Origin: Vibrio cortegadensis
GTDB lineage: Bacteria; Pseudomonadota; Gammaproteobacteria; Enterobacterales; Vibrionaceae
NCBI RefSeq assembly: GCF_024347395.1
Contig: NZ_AP025473.1
Location: forward strand, 620,001 to 684,000
DNA length: 64,000 bases
Direction of reading: 5' to 3'
Under the pieces are notes generated by a model. The model was not told the DNA's origin, did no database searches, and worked only from the letters and a program-made list of their open reading frames with translations. Of the stretch, positions 43,997 through 53,998 are shown piece by piece; position 1 is the first letter of the stretch, and each line of letters starts with the position of its first letter. The position numbers and the translations under genes were made by a program.

Positions 43997-45457
43997 TTAG
44001 TGATGTGATATTTCCATAGATGTTGATTTCATATCGAAAAATTTGGCCACAACCCAATACGTACCACAGGCAAGTAGCGATGAGTAGATAGGGGCTTCGA
44101 CCCAACCTAAGTCAAATTTTAGAAACAGAAGGCAACCTGAGCCAAAACCAATGATCATAGAAGAGAGTGCAGCGTAGATATTTGCGGGGATAAAGTGAGC
44201 AAGTAATGTTGGAGCCACTAGTGCCGCCATTAAGGTTCCTGAGCCAAGAATCGCTAGCATTGATAACATGAAAGGGGGAGCAAATAGCATCACAATGAAT
44301 CCGGTTATTCCTAACAACCATACCGCCCCACGATTTAATACCAACAGAGAAGATTCAGATAGTTTACAACTAGGCCATATCGATTGACGTAAATCGTGTG
44401 ATACCGCACCTGCGATGGCGTGCAAAACAGAATTGGCTGTCGATTTCATCGCGAACAAAATAAACAGCGTTACCACAGCTGAAATAGATGGTGTCATGAA
44501 ATGGGTAAGGAAAGTGGGCATCGCTTCATCGGGGGTGGCAAGATTTGGTATTTTGATGCGGGTATATAAGCCTGCCAAAGGAACTAAACTCAGTAAACAA
44601 GAAATGGGCAGCATATAAATTGCGACATGATGTAGCTTAGTGGTTTTCGCTAATGCCATAAATCTTACCGACATATAAGGTAATGTTGTGGTGTAGATAA
44701 ACGCATACGGAAGCACAAGGAATACATGCAACATCGTTGAACCGTACGGGCCAGAATCCTCAGGAGATAGCAGTTGTGGATCAATAGCATTCAAATTAGA
44801 AATGAGTTCACTAGGTGACATATCTGAAAAAATAGTGACGACAATAATCAGAGCGGAAACACACATCCCCATCACCATAAACGCATCGGTAAAAGCAACC
44901 GCGGCTAACCCTCCTATAGAGGTATAAATAATGATAATGCCGATCATTAATAGTGCCGCAGTATTATTATCAATGCCTAGCCACTGACCTGCCAATAATC
45001 CGAGAGCCTTTATTTGTCCGACCAAAAATACGAGTAATAAAATGATAGTGATGATTGCAGCAAAAGCTTGAGTCCAACGTTTGATTATCTCAGGGCCTTC
45101 ATGGCTACGAGCTATATATTCTGGGATGGTAAAGCTTCCAATTGCTTGTGCTTTTTGATGTAGAAATCGAGCACAAAACAAAACCGCAAATATTATCCCC
45201 GGAGCAAAGAAGAAGTTTCCAAGAAGTTCGATTGAACCGTATTTGTAGGCAACACCAGGGGAGCCCATAAATCCCCAACCGGAAAATCCTGTTGCGACAA
45301 TTGTGGCGGCTCCAATAAAAGGGCCAAGGCAATTGGCGGCTAATAAAAAACCGCCTTCACCGTCATGAGCTTTCATGATTTTGTTGCTGTACAGCGCGAG
45401 CCCTATCATGATGAACACTGTCACCAAGAGGAGAATCCAGTTCCATGAAGTGTTCAT
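43997..45457 (-). CDS. sodium:solute symporter (SSS family)
   Basis: This is a 486-residue permease with about 13 predicted helices. The SSS-family start and signature region is visible as FLLAANCLGPFIGAATIVATG followed by FSGWGFMGSPG, and the conserved GGLAAVAFTDAFMV near 185. It imports small solutes with Na+. It is 12 bases downstream of the EamA-type transporter and the small membrane protein, forming one operon. The substrate could be an amine or amino acid; it is not shown. Confidence 0.88.
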   Translation of the reverse strand: MNTSWNWILLLVTVFIMIGLALYSNKIMKAHDGEGGFLLAANCLGPFIGAATIVATGFSGWGFMGSPGVAYKYGSIELLGNFFFAPGIIFAVLFCARFLHQKAQAIGSFTIPEYIARSHEGPEIIKRWTQAFAAIITIILLLVFLVGQIKALGLLAGQWLGIDNNTAALLMIGIIIIYTSIGGLAAVAFTDAFMVMGMCVSALIIVVTIFSDMSPSELISNLNAIDPQLLSPEDSGPYGSTMLHVFLVLPYAFIYTTTLPYMSVRFMALAKTTKLHHVAIYMLPISCLLSLVPLAGLYTRIKIPNLATPDEAMPTFLTHFMTPSISAVVTLFILFAMKSTANSVLHAIAGAVSHDLRQSIWPSCKLSESSLLVLNRGAVWLLGITGFIVMLFAPPFMLSMLAILGSGTLMAALVAPTLLAHFIPANIYAALSSMIIGFGSGCLLFLKFDLGWVEAPIYSSLLACGTYWVVAKFFDMKSTSMEISHH

Positions 45458-45469
45458 AATAGCCTCCGG

Positions 45470-46405
45470 TTATTGCGCGGGTTGTTCTTTTTTAATTGCA
45501 GCGTGCTTTTTGGTCATACTGATGACAATCTCACCCATACCACCACCAATGACCAAGATGCCACCAAGGGTTTGTAACATAGTGAGTGATTCACCAAACA
45601 TGGCAATCCCAATCCCTGCGCCTACAACCGTTTCAAGGTATGACACACACGCTAACTCAGCTGCTTTTAAATGTTTAGCTGCAATAGTAAGCAAGCTTAG
45701 AGCGCCGAATCCGATGAAGAATCCCATAGAGATTAACCAAATCCATGAGCTGGTATCCATATCTGCAAGCGATGGTGGTTTGACGACAAAACAGGCCCCA
45801 ATGGCTACGGCACCGAACAGGAAGTTAAAGAACGAGCGTGAATCTGAGCCAACATCGGTACGGTAGCGGCTGAAGAACAGGTAAAGACCATAACCAACAC
45901 CTGAAGCTAAACCAAGCATGTCTCCGATAAAGTTCTCTTTAGAGAATGACAACGACATAGTAAGCCCATCAGCAGGCGTGTAATTAATAATGCCTATGAT
46001 GAATAAGCAGCCTATGAATACTGCGGTTAATAAGGCTGCGGTGAGTTTAGATATTTTTTCTTTTAAAAAAATCGCGGCTAAGATGGTTGAAAATACGGGG
46101 CCGGTATAAATAAGAAATACTGCATTTGCCAAGGTCGTATACTGAGTTGACGAGACGTAAGCGGCAAGACATAAGCCTAAGCAAGCACCGCTGGCAATGA
46201 CAGTTGGCGTGATTTTTGTGGCTTTCATGAGGGCAGTTTTACCCTGATACATCATTAAGCCGAAAATACAAATTGCACCGACTGTCATACGAGTAAACGC
46301 GATGACATCACCGCTGGTGTTAATGTTTCGAGCAAACAATCCCACACAGCCCATTAAAGCTGCAGATATTATCATCGTGGAATAGCCTAGCGTTTTGGTG
46401 TTCAT
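45470..46405 (-). CDS. EamA/DMT-family transporter
   Basis: This is a 311-residue protein with ten predicted helices in two EamA repeats, as in drug/metabolite exporters of the RhaT/YdcZ type. The first repeat has FLIYTGPVFSTILAAIFLKE, the second LETVVGAGIGIAMFGESLT. Members export amino acids or other metabolites. The ATG overlaps the TGA of the small gene upstream by four bases. The gene downstream is a Na+ symporter, so import and export of related solutes may be linked. Confidence 0.88.
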   Translation of the reverse strand: MNTKTLGYSTMIISAALMGCVGLFARNINTSGDVIAFTRMTVGAICIFGLMMYQGKTALMKATKITPTVIASGACLGLCLAAYVSSTQYTTLANAVFLIYTGPVFSTILAAIFLKEKISKLTAALLTAVFIGCLFIIGIINYTPADGLTMSLSFSKENFIGDMLGLASGVGYGLYLFFSRYRTDVGSDSRSFFNFLFGAVAIGACFVVKPPSLADMDTSSWIWLISMGFFIGFGALSLLTIAAKHLKAAELACVSYLETVVGAGIGIAMFGESLTMLQTLGGILVIGGGMGEIVISMTKKHAAIKKEQPAQ

Positions 46406-46554
46406 GACTGACTCCTTTTGTGTTTACTGTTAGGTTGGTCACAAAGGGTTCCACGTCCAGTCGCTTGATAATAAAAAAATACAACGACAACCACCAAACA
46501 AAGAACGATGTTTGCAACGATAAAAGCATCGATTGACCAGTAACCTGTTAGCAT
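46402..46554 (-). CDS. small single-helix membrane protein of the transporter operon
   Basis: This is a 50-residue protein from ATG 46554, which has AAAGGA six bases upstream; another ATG at 46560 touches that site. It has one hydrophobic helix (~11-31) and a basic tail. Its TGA overlaps the ATG of the EamA gene (ATGA), so it is translationally coupled. Small proteins of this type sometimes pair with permeases. I recognise no family. Confidence 0.6.
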   Translation of the reverse strand: MLTGYWSIDAFIVANIVLCLVVVVVFFYYQATGRGTLCDQPNSKHKRSQS

Positions 46555-46906
46555 GTTCATTCCTTTTATAAAGGGAAAATCGCAACATATGGATTGATGT
46601 AATGTGGTATGTAGCAATTGATGATTATATTGATGGAGTCATGATGGAAGAACTAGCCAAAACCTGCCGTCTACCTACTGATTACTGCTCACTAGATCTA
46701 AAACGTGAAATGAGTAAGTCAATATGAGCCAGTTAATTAGAATACAGAGAAATAAGCTGTAGGGAAAATAGACTCGTTTTTTAAGCTTTTTCCCATTTAG
46801 GTGTGATTTTATAGTTTATGATTGAGTTAACATTGATTAAAAAAGCCAGCCTGCATAGTGCGAACTGGCTTATCGACCCGATAGATCCGTTTTAGATTGC
46901 TCTGCT
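46555..46906. other. 352-bp gap upstream of the transporter operon
   Basis: It holds a minus-strand terminator at 46838-46872 and presumably the promoter of the small membrane gene. A 27-codon plus-strand frame at 46644-46727 has a ribosome-like GGAG but no other support. Confidence 0.5.
46838..46872 (-). terminator. terminator of the catabolic operon
   Basis: AAGCCAG pairs with CTGGCTT, followed on the minus strand by a run of T's. It lies ~35 bases past the stop of the last operon gene. Confidence 0.75.
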
Positions 46907-47638
46907 TTAGATAACTTCCCCGGCTCCTTTTACTGATTGGTCACTATTTTCGACAAGAATGGCTGTGGCCGTCTGTTTTAAGATGCTCCACTCGTTGTCA
47001 TCAACGAAAATACCCGTTTGCCATGCATTCTCTTGAGTTTGAGCCAGTTCGTTGGAGTCAATGTGGATACTGTAATCCTTTGAAAGGTAAGCCACATCGA
47101 AATCCTGAATGGAAAGCTCGATCGTCATATCGTGGAACTGCTCTTCCGATCCTTCAATCACGTCGGACAAAAATAACTCGGGCGTTACACAACCTCGATT
47201 AAGAATATACAGAGTGTGTTTCGGGCTAGTGCCATTGTTCCATTTTGCAGTACAAGCAATGCCTTTTGCGGCCAGTTTTACTAATTCACTATAAGCTAAC
47301 CAGCGGTTATGGCAGTTTGTTAGCTCTATGGTCATCTTTTTAGAGCCAACCATTTGCTCAATCGCGTAATCAATAATCACGGGTAGGTGGCAAGCTAGGC
47401 TACAGTTATGCAGATCAACCTTAATGGTACTTTCCGGGATGGTTTGAATATCCACCGGACAGTCTTTCTCCACCGTCATGTAATCGCTAGCGTTGTTGAA
47501 ATGGCGAACGCCGTGTAACCCGACCATTTGTAAATCAGCAACCATGTTGGCGATAACGTCCGCTTCGCCGCATGTGCGACGCATACCTAGGAATGCTTTA
47601 TTGACCGCCGCGACGAGTTCATTGTGAGAGACGATCAT
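46907..47638 (-). CDS. DUF3726-like protein, last gene of the catabolic operon
   Basis: This 243-residue protein has the start pattern SHNELVAAVNKAFLG and GLHGVRHF that I associate with DUF3726; function unknown. It has no signal peptide or membrane helix. Its ATG overlaps the stop of the preceding 595-residue gene by four bases, so it is the coupled last gene of a six-gene unit. It may be an enzyme or a regulator of the pathway. Confidence 0.6.
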   Translation of the reverse strand: MIVSHNELVAAVNKAFLGMRRTCGEADVIANMVADLQMVGLHGVRHFNNASDYMTVEKDCPVDIQTIPESTIKVDLHNCSLACHLPVIIDYAIEQMVGSKKMTIELTNCHNRWLAYSELVKLAAKGIACTAKWNNGTSPKHTLYILNRGCVTPELFLSDVIEGSEEQFHDMTIELSIQDFDVAYLSKDYSIHIDSNELAQTQENAWQTGIFVDDNEWSILKQTATAILVENSDQSVKGAGEVI

Positions 47639-49422
47639 AAGCTTTTTCCTCCATGCTGTTGATCAGCAGACTGTGCGCTGGGGCTGGATAAATCGTCAGT
47701 CGCTATCTTTTCCTCTATTAGAGACTCATTCACGAGAGGCTCACTTGGGAGTAGCGGAAATATCCAGTTGTCTTGTTGAGTTTGATCGTGAATTTCATCC
47801 AGTAATGGCGCACCTTGGAAAAAGGTGACTCGTACCCATCGGTCTGATCTTGGATCAAACTTCGTCGCTCCGAAGACCGCTAATTTACAGCGTAGCAAAT
47901 GCATTGGTAGGGACGACTGATGCAGGACGTTCATCTGAATATCACCCATCGCTTTATGTCCTAAAGTCCACACCCTGCGTGAGATCGCTCGAAATTGAGG
48001 TTGTCGAACAAGAAACTCTGCTAAAGACAATTCAGGTGCGTGTTGCAGTAATGCATGATAAAGACGGTACGCCTGACGACCAATATCTAATGGTAGTTCT
48101 CGCTCCTCACCCGGTTCTTGCCCACGAATTCCAAGCCTCGGCTCTTCTTTATCTTGAGAGCGATACCAAAACCAATAGTTATTCTCTGGCTGGGTAAAGT
48201 CAGTGGTAATTGCCCAGCGATAGTTCTTTTCTAATACCGCCAACAGATCCTGTATTTTCTTTCCATTCGGCAAAGATAAGGTTTCATTGCAGTTCATTTG
48301 ATCTTGATAGTCATCGACGAGATCAGGGTAGATCTCCATCAAGCATGAAATGAGTACTTCTTGAGCTTCTAAACTCATTTGTTGCGAGTGGTTAACGAGT
48401 TCGCTCCACGTTTGGTATTGAGCAATTAAAGCGTCGACTGAAGCATTGAAATGCGTTAAATCATCAACGGCGGTTGCATTTAATTTCTGCTGCGTTTCGT
48501 TGATGGTGATGACCTGTTTAAGGTGAAGGATCCCTTTTTTGATCAGTGTTTGAAGCTCGCTCGATTTGTTAGGATCGGTTTGGCACTCAAGTACCGACGC
48601 GAGTGCTGTTTCTCGCGTAGTCATCCACTGATCGACAATGCTTGGGTGGTTAATCAAGTAGGGAGCCATGCCTAAGCCAGTGGCATTTCCGACCCCAAGA
48701 TAGCGCTGCAAGCCTCGATGTAAGCTAACGGCTTGCTCGCCGCCTTGCTGTTTCGCAAGGTAATGAACCCAGTCTAGACTGAATTCACGCAGAATATAGA
48801 CCGCACACATTTGGGCGCTGAACGATTGATTAAAATCAGGGTTATTTTCTAAGATCTTAAAATCAGCAATACCAAACTTACCATTACCGTAAACTGCAGT
48901 GGTGCGTAAAATGTAACCGACTTCAGCCAACTCTTGTGAGGTGGGCTGTTCACCTTTCGCTAGGTGGCTGACAATGTGTTCAAATACTCGAACACTTTTG
49001 TTTGCTCGTGCTAACACAAGGACATTATTAGGATTTCGTCCCGCCTCTTGCAGTGGAACATTGGCTCTTAGTTGCTCTAATAAAGTGACATCCACTTCGC
49101 CATAGACTAGTGCAAAAGTCACATCCCATTTCTCTGCTATGACTCGGTCATTACGTTCTTCATCGGCAATTTCATCGCAGAAAACGACCAAGTGATAGAC
49201 ATGGTTTGGGGTCTCCAGTTTGTAAACTACATGACCAAAACCTCGCGGGCAGAGTTGCCATTGGTGTTTGGTGACTTGCCATTGCTGTTTCGCCATTTTA
49301 CGAATCATAGTTCTGACAAAACTGATTCGAGTTTGGTGCATAGCGCCTAGCCTTTCAGGTGCCATAACGATGTCTGCATTTCGCAGTTGTGCTTCAGTGT
49401 AGGTAGAACGATGTGCATCCAT
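47635..49422 (-). CDS. uncharacterised large soluble protein of the catabolic operon
   Basis: This is a 595-residue cytoplasmic protein from ATG 49422 (GGTG ahead; an upstream GTG at 49434 has no better site). It has no signal peptide or membrane helices. Conserved-looking stretches are CPRGFGHVVYK, YGNGKFGIADF and PFTG-free loops with many Trp and His. I do not recognise a fold. It sits between the BCCT transporter and the DUF3726-like gene, and is coupled to the latter. A catabolic enzyme is the most likely role, but the sequence gives no proof. Confidence 0.65.
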   Translation of the reverse strand: MDAHRSTYTEAQLRNADIVMAPERLGAMHQTRISFVRTMIRKMAKQQWQVTKHQWQLCPRGFGHVVYKLETPNHVYHLVVFCDEIADEERNDRVIAEKWDVTFALVYGEVDVTLLEQLRANVPLQEAGRNPNNVLVLARANKSVRVFEHIVSHLAKGEQPTSQELAEVGYILRTTAVYGNGKFGIADFKILENNPDFNQSFSAQMCAVYILREFSLDWVHYLAKQQGGEQAVSLHRGLQRYLGVGNATGLGMAPYLINHPSIVDQWMTTRETALASVLECQTDPNKSSELQTLIKKGILHLKQVITINETQQKLNATAVDDLTHFNASVDALIAQYQTWSELVNHSQQMSLEAQEVLISCLMEIYPDLVDDYQDQMNCNETLSLPNGKKIQDLLAVLEKNYRWAITTDFTQPENNYWFWYRSQDKEEPRLGIRGQEPGEERELPLDIGRQAYRLYHALLQHAPELSLAEFLVRQPQFRAISRRVWTLGHKAMGDIQMNVLHQSSLPMHLLRCKLAVFGATKFDPRSDRWVRVTFFQGAPLLDEIHDQTQQDNWIFPLLPSEPLVNESLIEEKIATDDLSSPSAQSADQQHGGKSL

Positions 49423-49601
49423 GTTGCTCACCACTTTTTAGTTATTAGATGTCAATTTATACGAGTGTTAGTCACAAGATTAGGGGTACTAATTTGTTCA
49501 CTATTCAGCGTGTTTTCTATTGCTGTGATGTTGAGTGCGAAGGCGAGTGATCCCGCCTTCGGTATTTCATCCCAACCTTCGCTTCTTCTTATTTTTCTTT
49601 G

Positions 49602-51236
49602 TTATAAGCCTTGCTCTTTTGCCATTTTGATAGCGATTTGCGGCGCATTCCAAAGTGAGGGCAATAAGATCAATGAGACTGGTACTGCGGTGATAACAAT
49701 GAAGGATTGCAGTGCCGATATTCCGCCAGATCCTAAGGAGATCAATATCAGTGCAGTTACCCCCATCATTACGCCCCAAAAGGTTCGGATGATTGCGTTG
49801 GGCTCTGTTTCACCACTGATCACAACACTGATGGTGTAGGTCATTGAGTCACCTGTTGTCACAATGAAAATGGTGGTCAAAATCAAAAACAGAATGGAAA
49901 TAAGCATTGGGAATGGGAGCTGCTGAGTCACCGCCAGTAGTGCGCCCGGCAAGTTAAACCCTTCAAATGCTTTACTTACACTCCCCGGTTCTGCAATTTC
50001 AAATGCTAAGCCAGAGCCACCCACAATCGTGAACCAGAAGCAGGTCACAAGTGGAGCAATGATGCTAATGGTCGTCACCAACTGGCGAATACTGCGACCA
50101 CGGGAAATACGGGCAATGAAGATCGCCATCATCGGGCCATAACCTAGGAACCAACCCCAGAAGAAGACTGTCCACCAGCTCAACCAACCTTCGTTTCCAC
50201 GGTAAGTCGCCATCGGAATGAAATTATCCACCATACTGCCAACGCCCTGGATATAGCCGTTAAAGATAAAGTTCGTCGGGCCAAAAATCAGAATGTAGAT
50301 CATCAGAGCCATCGCGAGGATCACGTTGTAGCGACTTAGCATTTGCATGCCTCGGTTCAAACCACTCAGTGCTGATAAAGTGTATAAAACGATGGCGAAA
50401 AGAATGATGATCAGCTGGGTTGTGAATCCGTCAGGAATATCAAACAGTGCGTTTAATGCGTAGCTCACTTGCAAACCTAAGAACCCAATTGGACCAATGG
50501 TTCCAGCCGCTACCGCGACGATACAACATGCATCGATCAATGCGCCTGTTTGACCTTTTAGAGCTCGCTCACCGAGAACGGGATAAAGTAAAATGCGAGG
50601 TTTCAGCGGTAAGCCTTTGTCATAATGTAGGTGCATGACCACAATCGACGTTAAGCTGCCTACAATTGCCCAAGCGAGAAATCCCCAGTGCATGAAGGAT
50701 TGCGACAGCGCGTTAACGGCACCTTGTTGTGCATCTTCTTGCGCGCCATAAAGTGGAGGAGGACTGACGTAATGCGCAATAGGCTCTGCGGCTGCCCAAA
50801 ATACGCCACCGCCAGCAAGCAGGGTACAGAAGATGATTGCCATCCAGCGGAATGCGTCCATCTCTGGTTTCGCGATACCGCCCAGTACAACCTTGCCCGT
50901 TCGTCCTGCTGCCAAGCCAATGCCAATTAAAAAGGTTAGAAGCAGCAATATTTGCCAATATGGGCCAAAGACTTTCACTGACCACGCAAAGCCAGAATTC
51001 ACCAGACTTGATAGTAACTCCCCATCAAATAAAGCGATGGCAACGAATAGGGCAATGAAACCGCCGCTGTACCAAAAGGCTGGGTTATTCAGGCCTAACT
51101 TATCTGATGTGGATTCATTTCCCATACTTGATGTGGCTGATGCATTTGACTGGCTCTTTTTCCCCGCAGATAGCGAAGCATTAAGAGTCGCCGCTTCTAA
51201 GTTCGAAGTTTTCACGCTATTGGTTAAATCAGACAT
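49602..51236 (-). CDS. BCCT-family betaine/carnitine/choline transporter
   Basis: This is a permease of 544 residues with 12 predicted helices. The BCCT pattern is seen in GGVFWAAAEPIAHYVSPPP and in WWTVFFWGWFLGYGPMM then FIARISRGRSIRQ. It imports trimethylammonium or related solutes with Na+ or H+. ATG 51236 has GGAG seven bases upstream; an upstream frame reaches 51287. Its place in an operon with dehydrogenase, dipeptidase-like and RidA genes suggests the substrate is degraded rather than stored as an osmolyte. Confidence 0.9.
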   Translation of the reverse strand: MSDLTNSVKTSNLEAATLNASLSAGKKSQSNASATSSMGNESTSDKLGLNNPAFWYSGGFIALFVAIALFDGELLSSLVNSGFAWSVKVFGPYWQILLLLTFLIGIGLAAGRTGKVVLGGIAKPEMDAFRWMAIIFCTLLAGGGVFWAAAEPIAHYVSPPPLYGAQEDAQQGAVNALSQSFMHWGFLAWAIVGSLTSIVVMHLHYDKGLPLKPRILLYPVLGERALKGQTGALIDACCIVAVAAGTIGPIGFLGLQVSYALNALFDIPDGFTTQLIIILFAIVLYTLSALSGLNRGMQMLSRYNVILAMALMIYILIFGPTNFIFNGYIQGVGSMVDNFIPMATYRGNEGWLSWWTVFFWGWFLGYGPMMAIFIARISRGRSIRQLVTTISIIAPLVTCFWFTIVGGSGLAFEIAEPGSVSKAFEGFNLPGALLAVTQQLPFPMLISILFLILTTIFIVTTGDSMTYTISVVISGETEPNAIIRTFWGVMMGVTALILISLGSGGISALQSFIVITAVPVSLILLPSLWNAPQIAIKMAKEQGL

Positions 51237-51372
51237 ACTCTGACTCCAGAGGTTTCTTTGTCGCCACCCTATAGTTGAGGGCGACAAGATGTGTGTTTAC
51301 TTAACACCTGTCCTATTATTTTTGTGTGAGACAGGCTGTTCCATGTTTGGGTTACGGCTATGACGAAATAGG

Positions 51373-52371
51373 CTATTTCCCTTGTGACATAGGCTCTAGC
51401 CCATGTTTGAGGAAGTTAAACCAATTCTCACCCAGTACTTGTCCCGCCTCGGTTTCACTGAATCCGTGACGTATTAATCCGTTATAAATATTCTCCATTC
51501 CTGCGCTACCGCAGAACCAAGGTAGTGAGTCTGGCCAGCCTGAATTACTTGCTGAACCTTCTCCATAATCCATTGTTTTCGACCAACGCCCATTGCGCAT
51601 CCACTCAAGGACGGCTTGTGGTTGGTTCAGGCATAAGTCGCTACCGATACCCAAATGTTCAACACCAACCATGTCGGCGGTTGTCGCGACCATTTGGCAA
51701 AAATCTTCTAAAGTACACTGGCTGCCATTTGGTAAATGGAATGGGTATAAACTGAAGCCAATAAGGCCGCCACGTGCTGTCAGTGCTTTAATTACGTCGT
51801 TTGATTTGTTACGCAGTGCTTCATGAGCAAAAGTAGGGTTGGCGTGGCTGATACAAATTGGGCGAGATGAGAGATCAATCGCCTCAAGAGTTGAACGTTG
51901 AGCACTGTGAGACATGTCAACAATCATCCCAACTCGGTTCATCTCTTGTATAGCCTGTTTCCCAAAGCGAGTAATGCCAGTGTCATTCTGTTCGTAGCAA
52001 CCCGTCGCTAATAAACTTTGGTTGTTGTAAGTGAGCTGCATGATTAACAACCCTTGCTTACGCATCACTTCGATGAGGCCAATTTCGTCTTCAATAGGAG
52101 AGCAGTTTTGCGCCCCAAGAAAAACGCCAACTTTACCTTGCTGTTTTGCTGTTTCTACATCAGCCATTGAATGGATAGGCAGGATGAGATCGGAATTTTG
52201 CTCGAACCTTAAGTTCCACTCAGCGAAGCGGGTGAGTGTTTCACGGGTATTTTCGTGATACACCATGGTGGCATGAACCGCAGTAATGCCACTGGCTTTT
52301 AGGGTTTGGAAATACTCGCGATTCCAATTGCAGTACTGTAATCCGTCTATAACAATCCGTTGCTGGTACAT
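51373..52371 (-). CDS. M19 membrane-dipeptidase-like protein with altered metal site
   Basis: This is a 332-residue amidohydrolase-fold protein of the renal dipeptidase family. The His residues in VDMSHSAQRS and ISHANPTF match the second-metal ligands, but the usual N-terminal HxD is replaced by DGLQYCNW and the bridging Glu region reads GAQNCSPIE. This pattern occurs in a divergent branch found near betaine-catabolism genes in Proteobacteria (for example PA5396-type proteins). The start is ATG 52371, six bases after GAGGA; a GTG lies at 52377. Its true reaction may not be dipeptide hydrolysis. Confidence 0.82.
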   Translation of the reverse strand: MYQQRIVIDGLQYCNWNREYFQTLKASGITAVHATMVYHENTRETLTRFAEWNLRFEQNSDLILPIHSMADVETAKQQGKVGVFLGAQNCSPIEDEIGLIEVMRKQGLLIMQLTYNNQSLLATGCYEQNDTGITRFGKQAIQEMNRVGMIVDMSHSAQRSTLEAIDLSSRPICISHANPTFAHEALRNKSNDVIKALTARGGLIGFSLYPFHLPNGSQCTLEDFCQMVATTADMVGVEHLGIGSDLCLNQPQAVLEWMRNGRWSKTMDYGEGSASNSGWPDSLPWFCGSAGMENIYNGLIRHGFSETEAGQVLGENWFNFLKHGLEPMSQGK

Positions 52372-52474
52372 AACCACTCCTCAATAAACAGTCTTAATTG
52401 CGTTGGGTGATGGTGGTATACCGAGATACCACCGAGCTATAGTTCCGCCGAGCTAGAATTTCACCGAGCCGTAA

Positions 52475-53935
52475 TTAGTAAGGGCGTTGATAGGCGGTTT
52501 TCACCACGGTGTAGAACTCTTTTGCGTATTGGCCTTGTTCGCGAGGTCCAAAGCTTGATTCTTTACGTCCGCCAAATGGGACGTGATAATCCGTTCCTGC
52601 TGTCGGTAGGTTAACCATGACACAGCCGGTTTGAGCTTGTTGTTTGAACATAGCGCTACTGCGTAAGCTTTGAGTGATAATGCCGCCAGTTAAGCCGAAT
52701 CGAGTATCGTTGGTGGTGGCAATAGCTTCGTCGAGATCTGATACGCGGATGACACTTGCCATTGGAGCGAAGACCTCTTCTTGGTTCACTTCCCAGCTAT
52801 TTTTGGTATTCAGGAACAGCGTTGGAGACATGTAGTGGCCCTCATGCTCTAGATGTAAACGTTCGCCACCAAATGCGAGTTCTCCGCCGCTTTGACGTGC
52901 TTTTTCGATCCAACCGAAGTTTGCTTCTAACTGATTACCGTCAACAACTGGCCCCATGAAGACGCCATCTTCTAATGCGTGACCCACTTTTAATTCGCTC
53001 ATGCGTTTGATGAGAGCTTCAACGTATTGATCGTGAATAGCATCCATTACCACTAGGCGAGAAGAAGCCGTACATTTTTGTCCTGCACCTGAAAATGAGC
53101 CTGCAATTGTTGCGTCGACAGCGGTTTGAATGTCGGCATCATCGGCAATAACCAGCGCATTCTTACTGCCCATCTCTAGCTGACAACGGACAAAGTTGGG
53201 TGCAGTTGCAGCGGCGACTTTACGGCCTGTGTCGACAGAGCCTGTGAAGCTGACTCCATTAATCTCGGTTGAGTTGATGAGTGCATCTCCAACCTTAGAG
53301 CCGCTACCTAGCACAAGGTTGAACGTACCTGCTGGGATCCCTTGACGATGGATAATCTCAGTCAATGCGACCGCACTGGCAGGGGTTAAATTAGCGGGTT
53401 TCCAAATAACGCTGTTACCAAAGGCGAGAGCAGGGGCGATCTTCCAAGCGGCAGTCGCAGTCGGGAAGTTCCAAGGAGAGATGATGGCAATGACGCCAAC
53501 GGCTTCGCGAGTGACTTCAACTGAAACGCCAGGTCTTACTGAATCGGCACTGTCCCCGATTTGACGAAGCACTTCCGCAGCAAAGTATTGGAAGAATTGG
53601 CCTGCACGGTAAATCTCTCCACGACCCTCAGCAAACGGTTTTCCTTCTTCACGAGAAAGTAGGGTGCCAAGTTCATCACAACGGGCAATCAGTTCATCGC
53701 CAATCGCTTGTAGTACCGCTTGCTTACGTTCAATTGGTGTTTTTTCCCATTCAGGCTGTGCTTGTTTTGCGGCTGAAATCGCGTGTTGAACTTGCTCTTC
53801 ACTTGCTTGAGCAAAATTGCCTAAGTTTTCTGAAATATCAGACGGGTTGATATTCGCAACGGTGCTAACCCCTGATTGCCATTCTCCAGCAATATAGAGA
53901 GCATTTTCTGTTGGTAGATTTTGTATTTGAGTCAT
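52475..53935 (-). CDS. aldehyde dehydrogenase, resembling alpha-ketoglutarate semialdehyde dehydrogenase
   Basis: This is a 486-residue NAD(P)-dependent aldehyde dehydrogenase. Motifs seen are IISPWNFPTATAAWK (cofactor loop), SFTGSVDTGRKVA, the catalytic Glu in LEMGSKNALV and the catalytic Cys in GQKCTASSR. The C-terminal TDYHVPFGGRKESSFGPREQ is typical of the KGSADH/DOVDH branch, which makes 2-oxoglutarate from its semialdehyde. ATG 53935 is seven bases after AAGGA; ATG 53938 is an alternative. It lies between RidA and dipeptidase-like genes. The exact aldehyde is inferred, not shown. Confidence 0.85.
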   Translation of the reverse strand: MTQIQNLPTENALYIAGEWQSGVSTVANINPSDISENLGNFAQASEEQVQHAISAAKQAQPEWEKTPIERKQAVLQAIGDELIARCDELGTLLSREEGKPFAEGRGEIYRAGQFFQYFAAEVLRQIGDSADSVRPGVSVEVTREAVGVIAIISPWNFPTATAAWKIAPALAFGNSVIWKPANLTPASAVALTEIIHRQGIPAGTFNLVLGSGSKVGDALINSTEINGVSFTGSVDTGRKVAAATAPNFVRCQLEMGSKNALVIADDADIQTAVDATIAGSFSGAGQKCTASSRLVVMDAIHDQYVEALIKRMSELKVGHALEDGVFMGPVVDGNQLEANFGWIEKARQSGGELAFGGERLHLEHEGHYMSPTLFLNTKNSWEVNQEEVFAPMASVIRVSDLDEAIATTNDTRFGLTGGIITQSLRSSAMFKQQAQTGCVMVNLPTAGTDYHVPFGGRKESSFGPREQGQYAKEFYTVVKTAYQRPY

Positions 53936-53998
53936 CATTCTGTCCTTGTAACGGTGAGGCTGTGTTTGAGTCTGGCAGCCGAACAATAAATTTGGTGG

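Noticed and set aside
45375..45866. 163-codon plus-strand frame
   Set aside because: Antisense across the junction of two clear transporter genes; Pro/Met-rich reversed-membrane composition.
46644..46727. 27-codon plus-strand frame with GGAG ahead
   Set aside because: Too short to support without conservation data; no linked gene downstream on that strand.
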